Origin: Cynocephalus volans
Lineage: Eukaryota; Chordata; Mammalia; Dermoptera; Cynocephalidae
Assembly (NCBI RefSeq): GCF_027409185.1
Contig: NC_084461.1
Location: 187,338,001-187,402,000 of the forward strand
DNA: 64,000 nucleotides
Direction: 5' to 3'
Shown: piece by piece, positions 28,301 to 34,370 of the stretch
Layout: the number at the start of each line of letters is the position of its first letter
Numbering within the stretch: the stretch's first letter is position 1
Notes under the pieces: model-generated
Told to the model about the DNA's origin: nothing
Seen by the model: the letters and a program-made list of their open reading frames with translations, nothing else
Database searches by the model: none
Translations under genes and position numbers: made by a program

Positions 28301-29178
28301 GTTTTCCTGACACGTCTCTGGTCACCAGAGTAGGTAGCTGAGGGCCTCTCTGAACCTCCTGTCAGCAACAACTACTCCTGCCAGGACCCCAGCGGCAATG
28401 CCATTCTCTCAAGGGATCTCTCTTACCCCCACCCTCACCCCCGTGTAAGGCTCTGGGACAAAGGGTGAGAGCTGGGAGCAGCCTCTATCACCGGGTGAGG
28501 CAACTCTGTCGGAAATGACAGATGACATCCACAAAGCCAAGCTCAGCCTGCAGCAGTGCCAGAGAGGCAGTGGACACCAGAGTCCCCAAGGATAGGGATA
28601 GGGGTCCCTCATCCCCAAGTACAGCTTAGGGGGTTCAAGGTGAACGGCTCCTAAGCACATGTCCCAAAATGGAGCTGCAAAAGAAGACTTCCCTGCCAGA
28701 GTAGAGGGGGAGTAGAGCTGCCAAAAGCAGATGGGTGGGGGAGGGTCAGGGAAGACCCCTACGGAGATGGGGACTGGGCTGTCCCATTTGAGCCCCAGCA
28801 CCAACCAGCTCCCACATGGACACGCCTGGAACTTGCCCTTAGAGGCCACAGATCAACTTTCTGCAGAGAAGGAGGTGCGCGGAGCAAAGAGCCAGTGCGA
28901 GGGCGGGAGAAAGGGGGCTTCGACCGGGAGGCCCACGTGGATGAACTGAAGCGCTGGGAGATGGTAGGGGGCTGGTCCACGCCGATCGCCTGCCCCCATG
29001 GCCTCGCCAGGAGCACCCCCTTGATCATACCCACCGCCCGGGCCAGCAGGAAGGGGAAGGCAATGCACCGCAGGTAGCAGAGTTGCAGGACCAGGTGGCC
29101 CGGCCCTACCTGCAGTTCTTGAAATTCTCCCTCCAGCTCGTGCCACTCGCTCTCGCAACGCTCCAGCTGCCCGGACAT
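1290..29178 (-). CDS. TMEM120B: TMEM120B, 5' part of gene (coding exons 1-6, 3' end outside window)
   Basis: Six exons on the minus strand splice in frame: 29178-29110, 14233-14115, 11931-11815, 7978-7919, 7262-7167 and 1379-1290. They give 551 coding bases, or 183 codons plus two bases, of a family protein about 340 residues long. The product is a multipass protein of the TMEM120 (TACAN/NET29) family, placed at the nuclear envelope and ER. The family has a soluble N-terminal coiled coil and a six-helix membrane domain resembling fatty-acid elongases; the TMEM120A paralogue binds coenzyme A, and both paralogues are linked to adipocyte differentiation. Seen here are the coiled-coil half (residues 1 to about 100) and the start of the membrane domain, including a hydrophobic helix at about residues 134-150. 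Every intron is GT-AG; intron 1 is phase 0 and the rest are phase 2. The match is to TMEM120B rather than TMEM120A because the start MSGQLERCE and the [17 protein letters not shown] block agree closely with human TMEM120B as I remember it. The C-terminal exons lie left of position 1. Confidence 0.95.
1380..2510. other. TMEM120B intron, mostly unrecognised sequence
   Basis: Single-copy-looking intron sequence with a short MIR-like piece at about 2020-2100 (cagtcttggcatctgtaaaa). No exon, RNA gene or structured element is seen in the rest. Confidence 0.4.
2515..2715 (+). repeat. MIR
   Basis: Core gagttcaaatcctggctctg followed by the tgtgggacc and catgtcaatt blocks. It is followed to 3060 by sequence in which I see nothing. 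Confidence 0.65.
3060..3520 (-). repeat. ERVL-MaLR LTR (MLT1-like)
   Basis: Reverse-oriented LTR with landmarks ataacaaatcaccacaaact, acagttctggaggtcagaag and, at the far end, acatctttggggaccattat. Confidence 0.6.
3815..3925 (-). repeat. MIR
   Basis: cagatgagaaaactgaggct followed by agagagggaaagtgagttgc: reverse-strand MIR core. Confidence 0.7.
4095..4205 (-). repeat. MIR
   Basis: Reverse MIR core: acagagaggtcaagggctct, gatcacacggcctgtgagta and gaacccaggactc. Confidence 0.65.
4385..4575 (-). repeat. MIR (MIR3/MIRb-like)
   Basis: aacagcacttaggtgctagg then gaggaaactgaggcaggaag and cccaaggttaaacagcaa, in reverse orientation. Confidence 0.6.
4638..4729 (-). repeat. CYN SINE, monomer
   Basis: Reverse copy: poly-T, tggctggctggcacagggat, then ctgagctaaccagccagccc, the complement of the tRNA-Ile-like 5' end. 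A C-run (about 4612-4625) lies just before it. Confidence 0.85.
4765..5162 (+). repeat. ERVL-MaLR LTR (MLT1)
   Basis: Nearly complete LTR. The 5' end reads gggttgaaaatgtccccc, the middle aggattgccagcaacctcca, and the 3' part aataaatttctgttgtttta with its polyadenylation signal. Confidence 0.8.
5165..5676 (+). mobile_element. MER2-type Tigger DNA transposon remnant (SINE-interrupted)
   Basis: Non-autonomous pogo/Tigger element flanked by TA. The 5' end is agtcggccctacatatctgc, the interior caaatactatgctgttttat, and the 3' end gataccgagggacgatta forms the inverted repeat. A CYN dimer split it at 5239-5406. It sits directly after the MLT1 LTR. Confidence 0.8.
5224..5421 (+). repeat. CYN SINE, dimer, with 15-bp target duplication
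   Basis: SINE body 5239-5406, flanked by the perfect direct repeat aaacatacaacaata (5224-5238 and 5407-5421). It is inserted in MER2, so it is younger than that element. Confidence 0.9.
5680..6215. other. Intron sequence, nothing recognised
   Basis: GC-richer stretch with long chance open frames in several registers. No conserved protein block, splice-bounded exon or repeat was recognised. Confidence 0.4.
6215..6395 (-). repeat. MIR
   Basis: Reverse MIR: ttttacagatggggagactg, then cagccaggacttaaaccc. Confidence 0.6.
6428..6870 (-). repeat. L1M 3' end
   Basis: Reverse L1 3' end: gagatataattcgcatacca, gtgcaaccgtcatcattacc and tgtccagaataggc-type blocks in complement. Confidence 0.8.
6899..6979. 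mobile_element. mariner-type MITE, about 80 bp
   Basis: Terminal inverted repeats caagggggtcttcaaaagtt and gttctgaagtacccttg surround an A/T-rich centre. It has the same structure as copies at 39161, 52016 and 61640. Confidence 0.7.
7167..7262 (-). CDS. TMEM120B: TMEM120B coding exon 5
   Basis: The 96-base exon encodes [20 protein letters not shown] then [11 protein letters not shown] and two bases of Arg. The [17 protein letters not shown] stretch is the first transmembrane helix, preceded by an amphipathic charged segment. The acceptor is catgacag before G and the donor is ctacag/gtacca. It is separated from exon 4 by a 656-base intron, the shortest seen in the gene. Confidence 0.95.
7263..7918. 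other. TMEM120B intron 4, no features recognised
   Basis: 656-base intron. Two short related stretches (ccatttcccatgagaaat at 7014, in the intron 5 sequence, and ccatttcccgtgagaaat at 7629) hint at an old local repeat. Nothing else is seen. Confidence 0.4.
7919..7978 (-). CDS. TMEM120B: TMEM120B coding exon 4
   Basis: The 60-base exon encodes [19 protein letters not shown] and two bases of Lys, linking the coiled-coil region to the membrane domain. The acceptor tttccttccag has a good pyrimidine tract and the donor is gccaa/gtgagta. It is too short to be found from an open reading frame; it was recognised because it joins exons 3 and 5 exactly in phase 2. Confidence 0.94.
8333..8440 (+). repeat. 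CYN SINE, monomer
   Basis: ggctggccagttagctgagc, tgctgataacaccaaggtcc and actggccagctgccaaa: a close tRNA-Ile-like monomer. The upstream 8041-8332 shows nothing except a ttcccaggctcccttgcag motif of an old repeat. Confidence 0.85.
8440..8880 (-). repeat. L1M 3' end fragment
   Basis: Reverse L1 3' sequence: cttaagtgtacaacatgata, gttcctcctactactgatga. Confidence 0.65.
8880..9360 (-). repeat. L1M fragment (SINE-interrupted)
   Basis: Reverse L1: atattattaactatagtctt, then after the SINE acatagcataatgtcctcca and attataaataaagccgctgt. Confidence 0.7.
9096..9197 (-). repeat. CYN SINE, monomer
   Basis: Reverse monomer: poly-T, ggcagctggctaatatacag, ttgagctaaccagccagccc. Inserted in L1. Confidence 0.85.
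9361..9640 (-). repeat. L1M 3' end
   Basis: Reverse: aattgtgatataattcacat, accatcaccattacctaatt, tggacatttcatataaatag. The stretch 9640-10330 following has an L2-like or unnamed old repeat at about 10100-10200 and is otherwise blank. Confidence 0.75.
10330..10920 (+). repeat. LTR-like ancient repeat, family A (SINE-interrupted)
   Basis: Contains catgacccaggctcagccaa, ctgtctaagaatgaaatac and catgagccaataaatcccct with a polyadenylation-like signal. The CYN at 10767-10861 splits it near its 3' end. Confidence 0.5.
10751..10877 (-). repeat. CYN SINE, single half, with 16-bp target duplication
   Basis: Body 10767-10861; flanks tttcttaagcaatttt at 10751-10766 and 10862-10877 are identical. The body has the tail of the dimer's right half (gactggtaaggggatctt) but only one tRNA-like unit. 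Confidence 0.85.
11330..11560 (+). repeat. MIR (degenerate)
   Basis: Head caggctttggagtcggaatg, middle aaaaatggggataccttgtt, tail gcattcaataaatgtttg. It ends just before exon 3. Confidence 0.5.
11815..11931 (-). CDS. TMEM120B: TMEM120B coding exon 3
   Basis: The 117-base exon encodes [20 protein letters not shown] then [18 protein letters not shown] and the start of Gly. It forms the second half of the N-terminal coiled coil and the conserved [13 protein letters not shown] turn before the membrane domain. The acceptor is ctgaccccag before G and the donor is aacgg/gtagga. The first full residue is Tyr (tac), whereas I remember Cys at this place in human TMEM120B. The reading frame is otherwise intact. 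Confidence 0.94.
12045..12255 (+). repeat. MIR 3' part
   Basis: ttgggaccttggcaaagacc, ctgaaaaatggggataacat and gatacttggcacattgtacg. Confidence 0.6.
12489..12684 (+). mobile_element. MER5A hAT-Charlie element
   Basis: Nearly full length: agtgcttgtcaactggggac, atgtctggagacattttggt, gtgggtagaggccagggatg, tacaatgcacagggcattga, gaggctgaaaaaccct. It accounts for the 136-codon open frame across this stretch. Confidence 0.88.
12890..12980 (+). repeat. MIR fragment
   Basis: acctaagacaagttactcag then agtctcagtttccctgcctg. The following 12980-13290 shows nothing. Confidence 0.55.
13290..13640 (+). repeat. LTR-like ancient repeat, family A
   Basis: gcacatgacctcgtctggcc, ctcagtgattggctcacagg, tgaagtattgggaaagagaa and a tail ttttggcttaagctgc shared with other copies. 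Confidence 0.45.
13640..14045 (-). repeat. L1M fragment
   Basis: Reverse L1: cacttaacatgatggtttcc, agctgagtagtattccattg, ttatccattcatccgctgac. It ends 70 bases before exon 2. Confidence 0.75.
14115..14233 (-). CDS. TMEM120B: TMEM120B coding exon 2
   Basis: The 119-base exon encodes [20 protein letters not shown] then [19 protein letters not shown] and two bases of Arg. The high Lys, Glu and Leu content with heptad spacing is the core of the family coiled coil that mediates dimer packing. The acceptor is ttgtctttcag and the donor is ccagag/gtaggc. It is separated from exon 1 by a 14,876-base intron packed with repeats. Confidence 0.95.
14540..15090 (+). repeat. LTR-like ancient repeat, family A (SINE-interrupted)
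   Basis: catatgacccaggcctggct, tggacacatggctcaagctg, and after the SINE cctaagaatgaagccaaaca. Confidence 0.5.
14749..14931 (+). repeat. CYN SINE, dimer, GC-hairpin subfamily
   Basis: ggccggccccgtggcgcact head. The anticodon arm of the left half is replaced by the hairpin gggagcgcagtggcgctccc. The right half ends ggtcacaaaaaggac rather than gtcatctttaaa. Confidence 0.85.
15392..15448. repeat. Imperfect (TG)n microsatellite
   Basis: gcgtgtgtgagcacacgtgt followed by alternating tgcg and tgtg units: a purine-pyrimidine tract that could adopt Z-DNA. Confidence 0.7.
15462..15770 (+). mobile_element. hAT-Charlie non-autonomous element (MER1-like)
   Basis: gcccacaggccacatctggc, ataaagttttattggcacac, agtagttgtgacagagacca and ggccttttaccaaaaaactt. 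Same family as 47725-48597. The family name is less certain than the hAT class. Confidence 0.65.
15795..16333 (-). repeat. L1M/HAL1-type fragment
   Basis: A/T-rich reverse L1-like sequence with tatgacctcaaaaactgtcc and tgtgttactgctcatctc. The assignment is by general resemblance. Confidence 0.45.
16334..16511 (-). repeat. CYN SINE, GC-hairpin subfamily, right half shortened
   Basis: Body 16350-16495; 16-bp duplication agttttaatcactttt at 16334-16349 and 16496-16511. Minus strand carries gggagcgcggcaacgctccc. The right half jumps from ctcactggctgagtg directly to ccggtcac. Confidence 0.88.
16975..17700 (-). repeat. L1M 3' end (split by Tigger element)
   Basis: ttattaaggtatgattgaca before and atttaatgtatacaacttga after the transposon join into continuous L1 sequence; then atgagatctacctcttagca. 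Confidence 0.8.
17021..17355. mobile_element. Tigger/pogo-type non-autonomous DNA transposon (MER44-like)
   Basis: 335 bp with inverted ends cagttgaccctcaaacaatg and gttgctcaagggtcaactg, flanked by ta on each side, inserted in L1. The exact family name is from memory. Confidence 0.75.
17810..18000 (+). repeat. Unnamed ancient repeat
   Basis: actacatttcccagccttcc and agaagtgatgtgtgcaagtt are blocks of a common eutherian repeat I cannot name. Confidence 0.35.
18130..18790 (+). repeat. MLT1-like MaLR LTR
   Basis: taggcttgtgactgggttgg, ccagccattcaagtctcgta, taaattcctgacccactgaa and a 3' tttaagccattttattttgg block. Confidence 0.5.
18790..19160 (-). repeat. L1/HAL1-type fragment
   Basis: Reverse: cctattactggatatttagg, gaagtggaattactgagtca, ttgccctgtatagtggctgt. 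The following 19160-19600 shows nothing clear. Confidence 0.55.
19605..20350 (-). repeat. L1M 3' end (SINE-interrupted)
   Basis: Reverse: ttttaattgtgataaaatac, tcgtcaccactgtgcatctc, then atctggattacttgcacttt and atatactcagaagtgcaatg. Confidence 0.8.
20091..20219 (-). repeat. CYN SINE, monomer
   Basis: Body about 20104-20206; acaaacatctttt and acaaatatctttt flank it as a 13-bp duplication with one difference. Confidence 0.8.
20740..21210 (+). repeat. LTR-like ancient repeat, family A
   Basis: catatgacccaggcctggcc, actgcctgagaatgaaccaa, tatttgagcctctggatcca. About 20350-20740 before it is unrecognised. Confidence 0.5.
21470..22090 (-). repeat. L1M 3' end
   Basis: Reverse: taacaactttactgatgtat, atttcatataaatagga, gcagatacctaggagtggaa. 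Sequence 22090-22740 following is unrecognised, with an 11-A run at 22628. Confidence 0.75.
22738..22927 (-). repeat. CYN SINE, dimer, with 11-bp duplication
   Basis: Body 22749-22916; aaagaggtaaa on both sides. Minus strand carries both halves and the tail. Confidence 0.87.
22930..23490 (+). repeat. Unnamed ancient repeat (SINE-interrupted)
   Basis: gatttggccaatgggagtca and acacccctgtaaatagcccc are blocks I recall from a eutherian repeat but cannot name. Split by the CYN at 23317. Confidence 0.35.
23317..23436 (-). repeat. CYN SINE, monomer, with (GTTT)n tail
   Basis: The T tail has turned into a gttt microsatellite, then tggctggtaaggggatccaa and gagctaaccggccagcc. Flanks ctgagacccgtttt and ctgagaaagccgtttt suggest a duplication. 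Confidence 0.8.
23525..23830 (-). repeat. L1/HAL1-type fragment
   Basis: Reverse: tccattctggtggacattca, ggtttccagtttttcactgt. The following 23830-24500 shows nothing clear. Confidence 0.5.
24525..24660 (+). repeat. MIR
   Basis: ttactagttgagttatgtaa, ctctctgtgcctcagtttcc, gtgaaagggctaggagat. Confidence 0.65.
24930..25400 (+). repeat. LTR-like ancient repeat, family A, fullest copy
   Basis: gggcaaacatgtgaccaagg, catgtgccaagctgggccaa, ctgcctaagaatgaagccaa, gagccaataaaccccctttt and ttggtttctgtcacttgtaa; ends near gactaatgca. Confidence 0.55.
25475..25640 (+). repeat. MIR
   Basis: gtctgggttcaaattttggc, tttagtctcctcatctataa. Confidence 0.55.
25875..25995 (-). repeat. MIR
   Basis: gagataaagaaactcaagct, gatgcgaacccaggaatcct. 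Confidence 0.6.
26095..26245 (+). repeat. MIR
   Basis: gcatagactctggtgttgaa, cctgggttcaaatcttggct, gtgaccctgggtaaatgact: a well-kept copy. Confidence 0.75.
26250..27115. other. Intron 1 sequence, little recognised
   Basis: An old short repeat is likely at 26270-26460 (ggcctacaaggcccgtgcac). The remainder shows no exon, RNA gene or known element. Confidence 0.35.
27120..27255 (+). repeat. MIR
   Basis: gacagctgtgtgaccccagc, agcttcagtgtcttcatctg. Confidence 0.55.
27260..28880. other. Proximal intron 1, single-copy-looking sequence
   Basis: About 1.6 kb just inside the gene with no recognised repeats, unlike its surroundings. The lack of insertions next to the promoter may reflect regulatory constraint; no specific site is claimed. 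Confidence 0.4.
29110..29178 (-). CDS. TMEM120B: TMEM120B coding exon 1 (start codon)
   Basis: The 69-base coding part encodes [20 protein letters not shown] then ELQ. The start codon (complement of 29176-29178) has A at -3 and lies inside a CpG island, as expected for the first exon. The donor is ctgcag/gtaggg, in phase 0. The reading frame stays open upstream of this ATG, but the family protein begins at this methionine and no conserved residues are seen before it. Confidence 0.96.
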
Positions 29179-29320
29179 GGTGCAATGGTGCAAGGCGGAG
29201 GCGGCGGCGGCTGCTCCTGCAGCGTGGCCCAGCCGGCCACCAGCACCCCACGCCCGTCCGCTCGCCGGCCGCCTTCCGAGGCACCAGCTGTTCCTGCGCA
29301 GCCGGAGCCACGCGCGCACC

Positions 29321-29328
29321 TGACGTCA
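29321..29328. promoter_or_regulatory. CRE palindrome (CREB/ATF site)
   Basis: A perfect tgacgtca octamer about 145 bases upstream of the TMEM120B start codon, inside the CpG island. It is the consensus full CRE. Actual binding by CREB or ATF is inferred. Confidence 0.65.
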
Positions 29329-29379
29329 CGGCCCCCGCCCCAGCGCCCGCTCCACCCAACTCGCCCGGGAGGCGGGGCC

Positions 29380-29391
29380 CGCGCATGCGCA
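29380..29391. promoter_or_regulatory. NRF1 palindrome
   Basis: cgcgcatgcgca matches the NRF1 consensus YGCGCAYGCGCR. It lies in the TMEM120B CpG island next to GC boxes. Confidence 0.65.
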
Positions 29392-30068
29392 CGCGCCTCC
29401 CAGCTCCGCCCCCGCGCCCGGGATTGTACCGCTCTGCAGGTGTCGGCGAGGTCTGCCACTTCCCTCTCAGTAGGTCCTCTGTGCCTCCGGAATCTCTCTG
29501 TTCTTGGAAGGGCTGGGGAGCTTGCTTGCAAGATGCATTTGCAGAGCTCATTTTACTTAGATTGTGGGGTTTGGGGGTGTGAAGGGGAAGAAAGGAAAAT
29601 TGGGGGAGTTGAAAACTCACCCACCCCTTAACACTGCCTCACCTGAGCCAGAGCCAACGAGCTGGAATGCTAAAGCTGACATTGACCATCCAGCAAGGTC
29701 GGGGGCAGGGCGGGGAAGCACAGAGAGGGCCCTGTCATCTCACGTTGTCATTATTATTTACTGCAACGAATACATCCTAGATTCTTGCCCTCTAAGACTC
29801 TGGGTGACTCTCTTGATAGCTGTTTCTGTCACTCGAATGACACAGCCACCTCAAACCTAATTGAATCCATTTCCTTCCCCTCCCCTACAAAGTCCTACAA
29901 GATCTCCCTCTGCCTGGCTTTCCAGTCACATCTCCTATCTGGTTGGCCTGGATTCATACTCTCCAGTCACTGCTTTTTCTCTTTCTGACCTACACAGAAC
30001 ATTCTTCTGTCTAAATCTTCATATGATTGCCTTTTTTTAATCATTCAAGCCTCAGTTCAAATGACACC

Positions 30069-30475
30069 TGTGTTAGTTTTCTAGGGCGGCAGTAACCACA
30101 AACTGGGTGGCTTAAACAATGGAAATATATTCTCACAGCTCTGGAGGCTAGAAGTCTGAAATCAAGGTGTCAGCAGGACCGTGCTCCCTCAGACTCTGGG
30201 GAGAATCTTTCCTTGCTTCTTCACAGCTTATGGGGGTGGCCCTCAATCCTTGGCATTCCTTGGCTTGCAGCGGCATCACGCCAATCTCTGCCCTGTTGTC
30301 ACATGGCCTTCTTCCCTGTGTTTTTCTTCTCTTATAAGGACACCCTATTCTACTGTGACCTCATCTCCACTAATTACCTCTGCAAACACCCTGTTTCCAA
30401 ATAAGATCATGTTCTGAGGTACAGGTGTTTGAACATTGACATGTCTCTCAGGGGACACAATTCAATTAATAATAC
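30069..30475 (-). repeat. MLT1 MaLR LTR
   Basis: Reverse LTR: tagttttctagggcggcagt, acagctctggaggctagaag, ccttggcattccttggcttg, ggggacacaattcaat. About 29480-30068 between this and the CpG island is unrecognised. Confidence 0.75.
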
Positions 30476-30489
30476 CACCTGTGAAGAAA

Positions 30490-30735
30490 GACCCTCCCTG
30501 AACACCCGGAGGTCTACACCTCTCCCCAGTCGCTCATATATCACCTGTTTTATTTCCTTCACACAAGTTACCATTAAGTGAAATTGTTTGTTCCCTTGCT
30601 GGTCGGTTGTTTCCCTTCCCGAGTATAGTCTCCATGAGATCTCAGTGAACTTGTCTATGTTTTAGTCATCATTGGGTCCCCCAGGAGTTTGGTGTATAGT
30701 AGGCCCTCAGTAAATATTTATTGAAGGAATGAATT
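30490..30735 (+). repeat. L2 3' end
   Basis: gtctccatgagatctcagtg, ggtgtatagtaggccctcag, taaatatttattgaaggaat. The 30735-31160 stretch after it is unrecognised. Confidence 0.65.
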
Positions 30736-31159
30736 TTAAAGATCATTTCCAGAAGAGGTTCTCAACTTTTGGGGTTCATAGACCCCCTTTGAGAACTTTT
30801 AGTGGGGAAAATGCACATAAGCACACAGAAAAGTATTTGCAGTTCTTAATCGAGGACTGAAAGGGGCGTGACCTACCCAAGATTCTTGGCTAATTAGTCA
30901 GCCACTTTGAATTAAAGTTCTCATGTCTGACTCCTAAGCCAGTGCTCTATTAATTAATTAGTCAGAGGTTCCCAAAGCTCAGTGGTGGTTTGTGGTGCAG
31001 TCAACTCAAGAAATCGTTTATTGCATTGCAAGTGAGACACCCAGACACTGGGTGGGGAGGGGACACTGGAGTGCGGGAAGGTTGGTTTCTGTCTTCAGGT
31101 AGTAGTTTCCAAGCTCTCATACTGGAGTTGCAAACTGAAAAGGAGCAATCACTCATTTA

Positions 31160-31310
31160 TCTATTTTAAAAATGTTTATTGAAAAAAAATTTATCTGGCA
31201 TCTACTATGTGTCAGTCACTATTCTAGGCATTGGAGATAAAGCAACTAACAAAACAAGACAGAAACTCCTGCCCCCATGGGCTTACATTCTAGTGAGTCT
31301 AAAAATCCAA
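31160..31310 (-). repeat. L2 3' end
   Basis: Reverse: tctactatgtgtcagtcact, attggagataaagcaactaa, cccatgggcttacattctag. Confidence 0.7.
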
Positions 31311-31550
31311 CCTAAAATATATATTTTTTAACACTTTAGACACATTCATATGTAGAGAGAATAGCATGCAGCAGTCAGTTTCAACACTTACTGCTCATAA
31401 CAAATATTGTTTCATCTTATCCCCACCCATTTTCCCTGCCTCATGTATTATTTTGAAGTAACTTTCTGACATCATATTCCAGTTTTTTTTTTTTCTGTGA
31501 GGTTTATCAAGGTATAACTTACATTAGTAAAATTCATTCTTTTCAGTGAC

Positions 31551-31761
31551 AGTTTCATGAGTTGGTTTTTTTTTTTTTTTTTTTAATCCCATATAAAGAT
31601 GACCAGTAAGGGGATCTTAACCCTTGACTTGGTGTTGTCAGCACCATGTTCACCCAGTGAGCTAACCGGCCATCCCTATATGGGATCCGAACCCGTGGCC
31701 TTGGTGTTATCAGCACCACACTCTCCCGAGTGAGCCATGGGCCGGCCCAGTTTCGTGAGTT
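31551..31761 (-). repeat. CYN SINE, dimer, with 13-bp duplication
   Basis: Body 31564-31748; agtttcatgagtt and agtttcgtgagtt differ at one base. Confidence 0.85.
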
Positions 31762-32154
31762 TTAATAAACAAATAGTTATGTAGTCAGACACCAAAAATT
31801 GACAGTTTCTAGTGTTATGTCTTCTAGTTCACTAATCTTTTCTTCTATAATGTCTAATCTGCCATTAATTTCTTAAGTATATTTTTCATCTTACATATTG
31901 TAGTTTTCATCACAAGAAGTTTTATTTGGGTCTTTTTTTTATATCTTCCATGTCTCTACTTAACCTTGTACACGTATGAAATACATTTTAATAACTATTT
32001 TAACATCTTTATCTACTAATTCTAACATCTGTGTCAGTTTTGGATTAGTTTTGATTATTTTTCTCCTTTTAATTACTAATATTTTCCTGCTTGTTTATAT
32101 GCCTGGTTATTGCTGATTGGATGTCAGACATTGTGAATTTTACCTTGTTGGGCA

Positions 32155-32218
32155 CTCCCTCTTTCCTTCTTCTCCTCCTCCTCCTTCATCTCCTTCTCCC
32201 CCTCTTCCTCCTTCTCTT
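32155..32218 (+). repeat. Polypyrimidine (CTT/CTC) tract
   Basis: cttcttctcctcctcctcct and similar for about 60 bases: a possible H-DNA-forming mirror-like tract. Confidence 0.6.
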
Positions 32219-32266
32219 GTATTTTGGTATTCCTAAAAATATTCTTGAGCTTTCTGGCATAAGAAA

Positions 32267-32346
32267 ATTTTTTTGGCAGCTGGGCAGTATGGGGGTAACC
32301 AGACTCTTGACCTTGATGTTACAAGGCTGAGCTAACCAGCCAGCCC
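32267..32346 (-). repeat. CYN SINE, monomer, internally deleted
   Basis: tggcagctgggcagtatggg then gctgagctaaccagccagcc, with the middle shortened. Confidence 0.75.
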
Positions 32347-32401
32347 CTCTTGAAGTTTGTACTGAATGCAGTCAAGTTATTTGGACATGCTTTGATCCTT
32401 T

Positions 32402-32580
32402 TGTATTTTGCTTTTTTTTTTTTTTTTTTTTTCTTAACCCTTGACTTGGTGTTGTCAGCACCACGCTCACCCAGTGAGCTAACCGGCCATTCCTATATGG
32501 GATCCGAACCCGTGGCCTTAGTGTTAACAGCACCGCACTCACCCGAGTGAGCCACGGCCTGGCCCCTGTATTTTGCTTTT
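32402..32580 (-). repeat. CYN SINE, dimer, with 14-bp duplication
   Basis: Body 32416-32566; tgtattttgctttt at both ends. The tail-proximal bases before cttaacccttgacttggt are lost. Confidence 0.87.
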
Positions 32581-32589
32581 AAGTGCGAC

Positions 32590-33060
32590 GAAAACAGTGT
32601 TCAGCCTAGAGCTAATTTTTCCCCACAAATGCAACAAGACCAATGCACTATGAATCATGAGGCCTTCCCGGCTGGCTGGTGGGTGCAAGCACTGTGCCTG
32701 GGCCTGTGAGAGTGCCAGGCACTCATACCCTAATCATTTCAGGTGTTTCTTTCTCTGGCTTTGGGTTGTTGTCCTTTCATCTGTGAGTTGCTCAGCACTC
32801 AGCTGACTTATAAAGGGGGACTCACTGTAGACCTCTGGAATTCTCCATGTGCAGCTGTCTCCACTCTAGAACTCTGACCTCCTTGGTCCCCCTGGACTCT
32901 CAGCTCTGTCTTCTGAACTCAGAGGGTCTGCTAGACTCTGCCTGGGTTCCCCCTCCCTAAGCCATGGCCAGGAAACTCTCAAGACAGTAAACTGGGGCAA
33001 TCGTAGGGCTCACTTCCTTTGTTTCCTGTCTCTCAGGGATCACTGTCCTCCATTGACTGG
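32590..33060. other. Intergenic sequence, nothing recognised
   Basis: GC-moderate stretch with no exon, repeat or motif I can support. Confidence 0.35.
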
Positions 33061-33365
33061 TGTCCAGTGTCTTGAAAACATTGTTTCATATATATTTTAT
33101 ATGGGTTTTTTGGTTGTTTCAGGTGAGAAGGTAAATCTAATCCCTGTTACTGCATCTTCGTCAGCATAATGAATTTGACATTCATGTCTGCGTCCCTGTT
33201 GTTGTGTGTATCCGTATTTTATTCCTTTTTTTCTTTTTTTTTTTCTGCCAAGTACAATTTTATTGTATGAATGTGTAACAGTTTGTTTATCCATTAGCCA
33301 GTTGAGGGAACTTTGAGTTGTCTCCAGTTTGGGTAGATTTTGCATAAAGTTGCTGTCAACATTTA
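33060..33365 (-). repeat. L1-type fragment
   Basis: Reverse: gtttgtttatccattagcca, aaagttgctgtcaacattta. Confidence 0.55.
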
Positions 33366-33369
33366 CTCA

Positions 33370-34370
33370 TGTGAAAGTTGTTAAATTAAAAGATTTTACA
33401 TAAAAATACAGACTTTCACTTTCTCTTGAAAATAGAAAGATCTGGTCACACAGAGCTCACATTCCTGCAAGGCAATGGCTGGAACAGAGTAACAGCTGTC
33501 CCCTTTACATGGGGTCTGCCAGTTGCCACAGTCCCCACCATGCTCAATTGTCTTGCCTCAGGCTACTGAATGTGTTTATGTTACCTGCTGGTCCCTGGAG
33601 ACATTTGAGTTTGCAACTCCCATTATAATGGGTCAGGAGGAGAGTGAACTAATAACGTGTCCTGAAGATTCCAAAACCAGCTAAATCACTAGAATGGTGG
33701 AAACACAGAAAATGGCTTATTTAATTGGTGTTAATAGAATTTTTAAAAACCACACAGGGCCATGAAATAAGAATATAAGAATACAATGTTGCCAAGCAGA
33801 CAGGAAGATGCCCTTGGCCTCTGCTTGCACCTGCACAATCCAAACAAGTCCTTCTACTTCAAGCTGCCGTTGGGCAGGAGAAGTTGGGGAGAGGCTGGCC
33901 CTGCCCCCCAGAGACATCTGAGTAGGTGACACCTTATGGAGCAGTCTGGCCACTTGGTCACATTGCAAATCTGAGTGACTCTTCTCTCTGGAGGGTCTCT
34001 GTGCATTATTCCCCAGCCTTTCCATAGATGGCATGAGCTGGCCACCTCCATTGGAGGAGCCACTCAGGTGCCAGAAGTATCAGGTCTTACCTGGCTGCTG
34101 CCCTGTGCCTGTTCCTGCCCAGAGCCCTTTCAGACTCACTCCTCAGCACACTGGGGCTGGACCTGGCTTTTCTTAGGGACTTGGGCTATGAAGGGTGGGA
34201 ACGTGTGCTGTGAGGCTGTCCTCCCTCCTGCATTTGCTGTCCATAAGGCACTTTACTTAGGGACTGCCAGGATTTACTCAATCGGCTGGGGAGAGTCACA
34301 AAAGTAGCAAACACATAGTGCTCACTGTGTGCCTGGCACTCATCTATACACTATATGTACATACATTGTC
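33370..34370. other. Intergenic sequence, mostly unrecognised
   Basis: No gene signal. The 33880-34310 part is GC-richer and free of obvious repeats, so it could hold a regulatory element; no motif is claimed. Confidence 0.35.

Larger units (their letters stand above)
28880..29480 (-). promoter_or_regulatory. CpG-island promoter of TMEM120B
   Basis: GC-rich, CpG-dense block around and upstream of the TMEM120B start. It contains several GC boxes (ggcggggccc, cgcccccgcgccc), a full CRE and an NRF1 palindrome, and no TATA box. The layout fits a housekeeping-type promoter with dispersed starts at about 29200-29420. Transcription could also be divergent, but no plus-strand gene is visible to the right. 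Confidence 0.85.
31320..32265 (-). repeat. L1M fragment(s) (SINE-interrupted)
   Basis: gaggtttatcaaggtataac near 31500 and attagttttgattatttttc near 32045: reverse L1-type A/T-rich sequence on both sides of the SINE. Confidence 0.55.

Noticed and set aside
28853..29620. 255-codon minus-strand open frame over the TMEM120B CpG island
   Set aside because: Overlaps TMEM120B exon 1 in another frame; Arg/Gly/Pro-rich translation typical of chance GC-rich frames, and a competing 182-codon frame exists on the other strand.
29633..29650. Minus-strand splice-donor-like caggtgagg upstream of TMEM120B exon 1
   Set aside because: It could end an alternative first exon, but no promoter or other support was seen.
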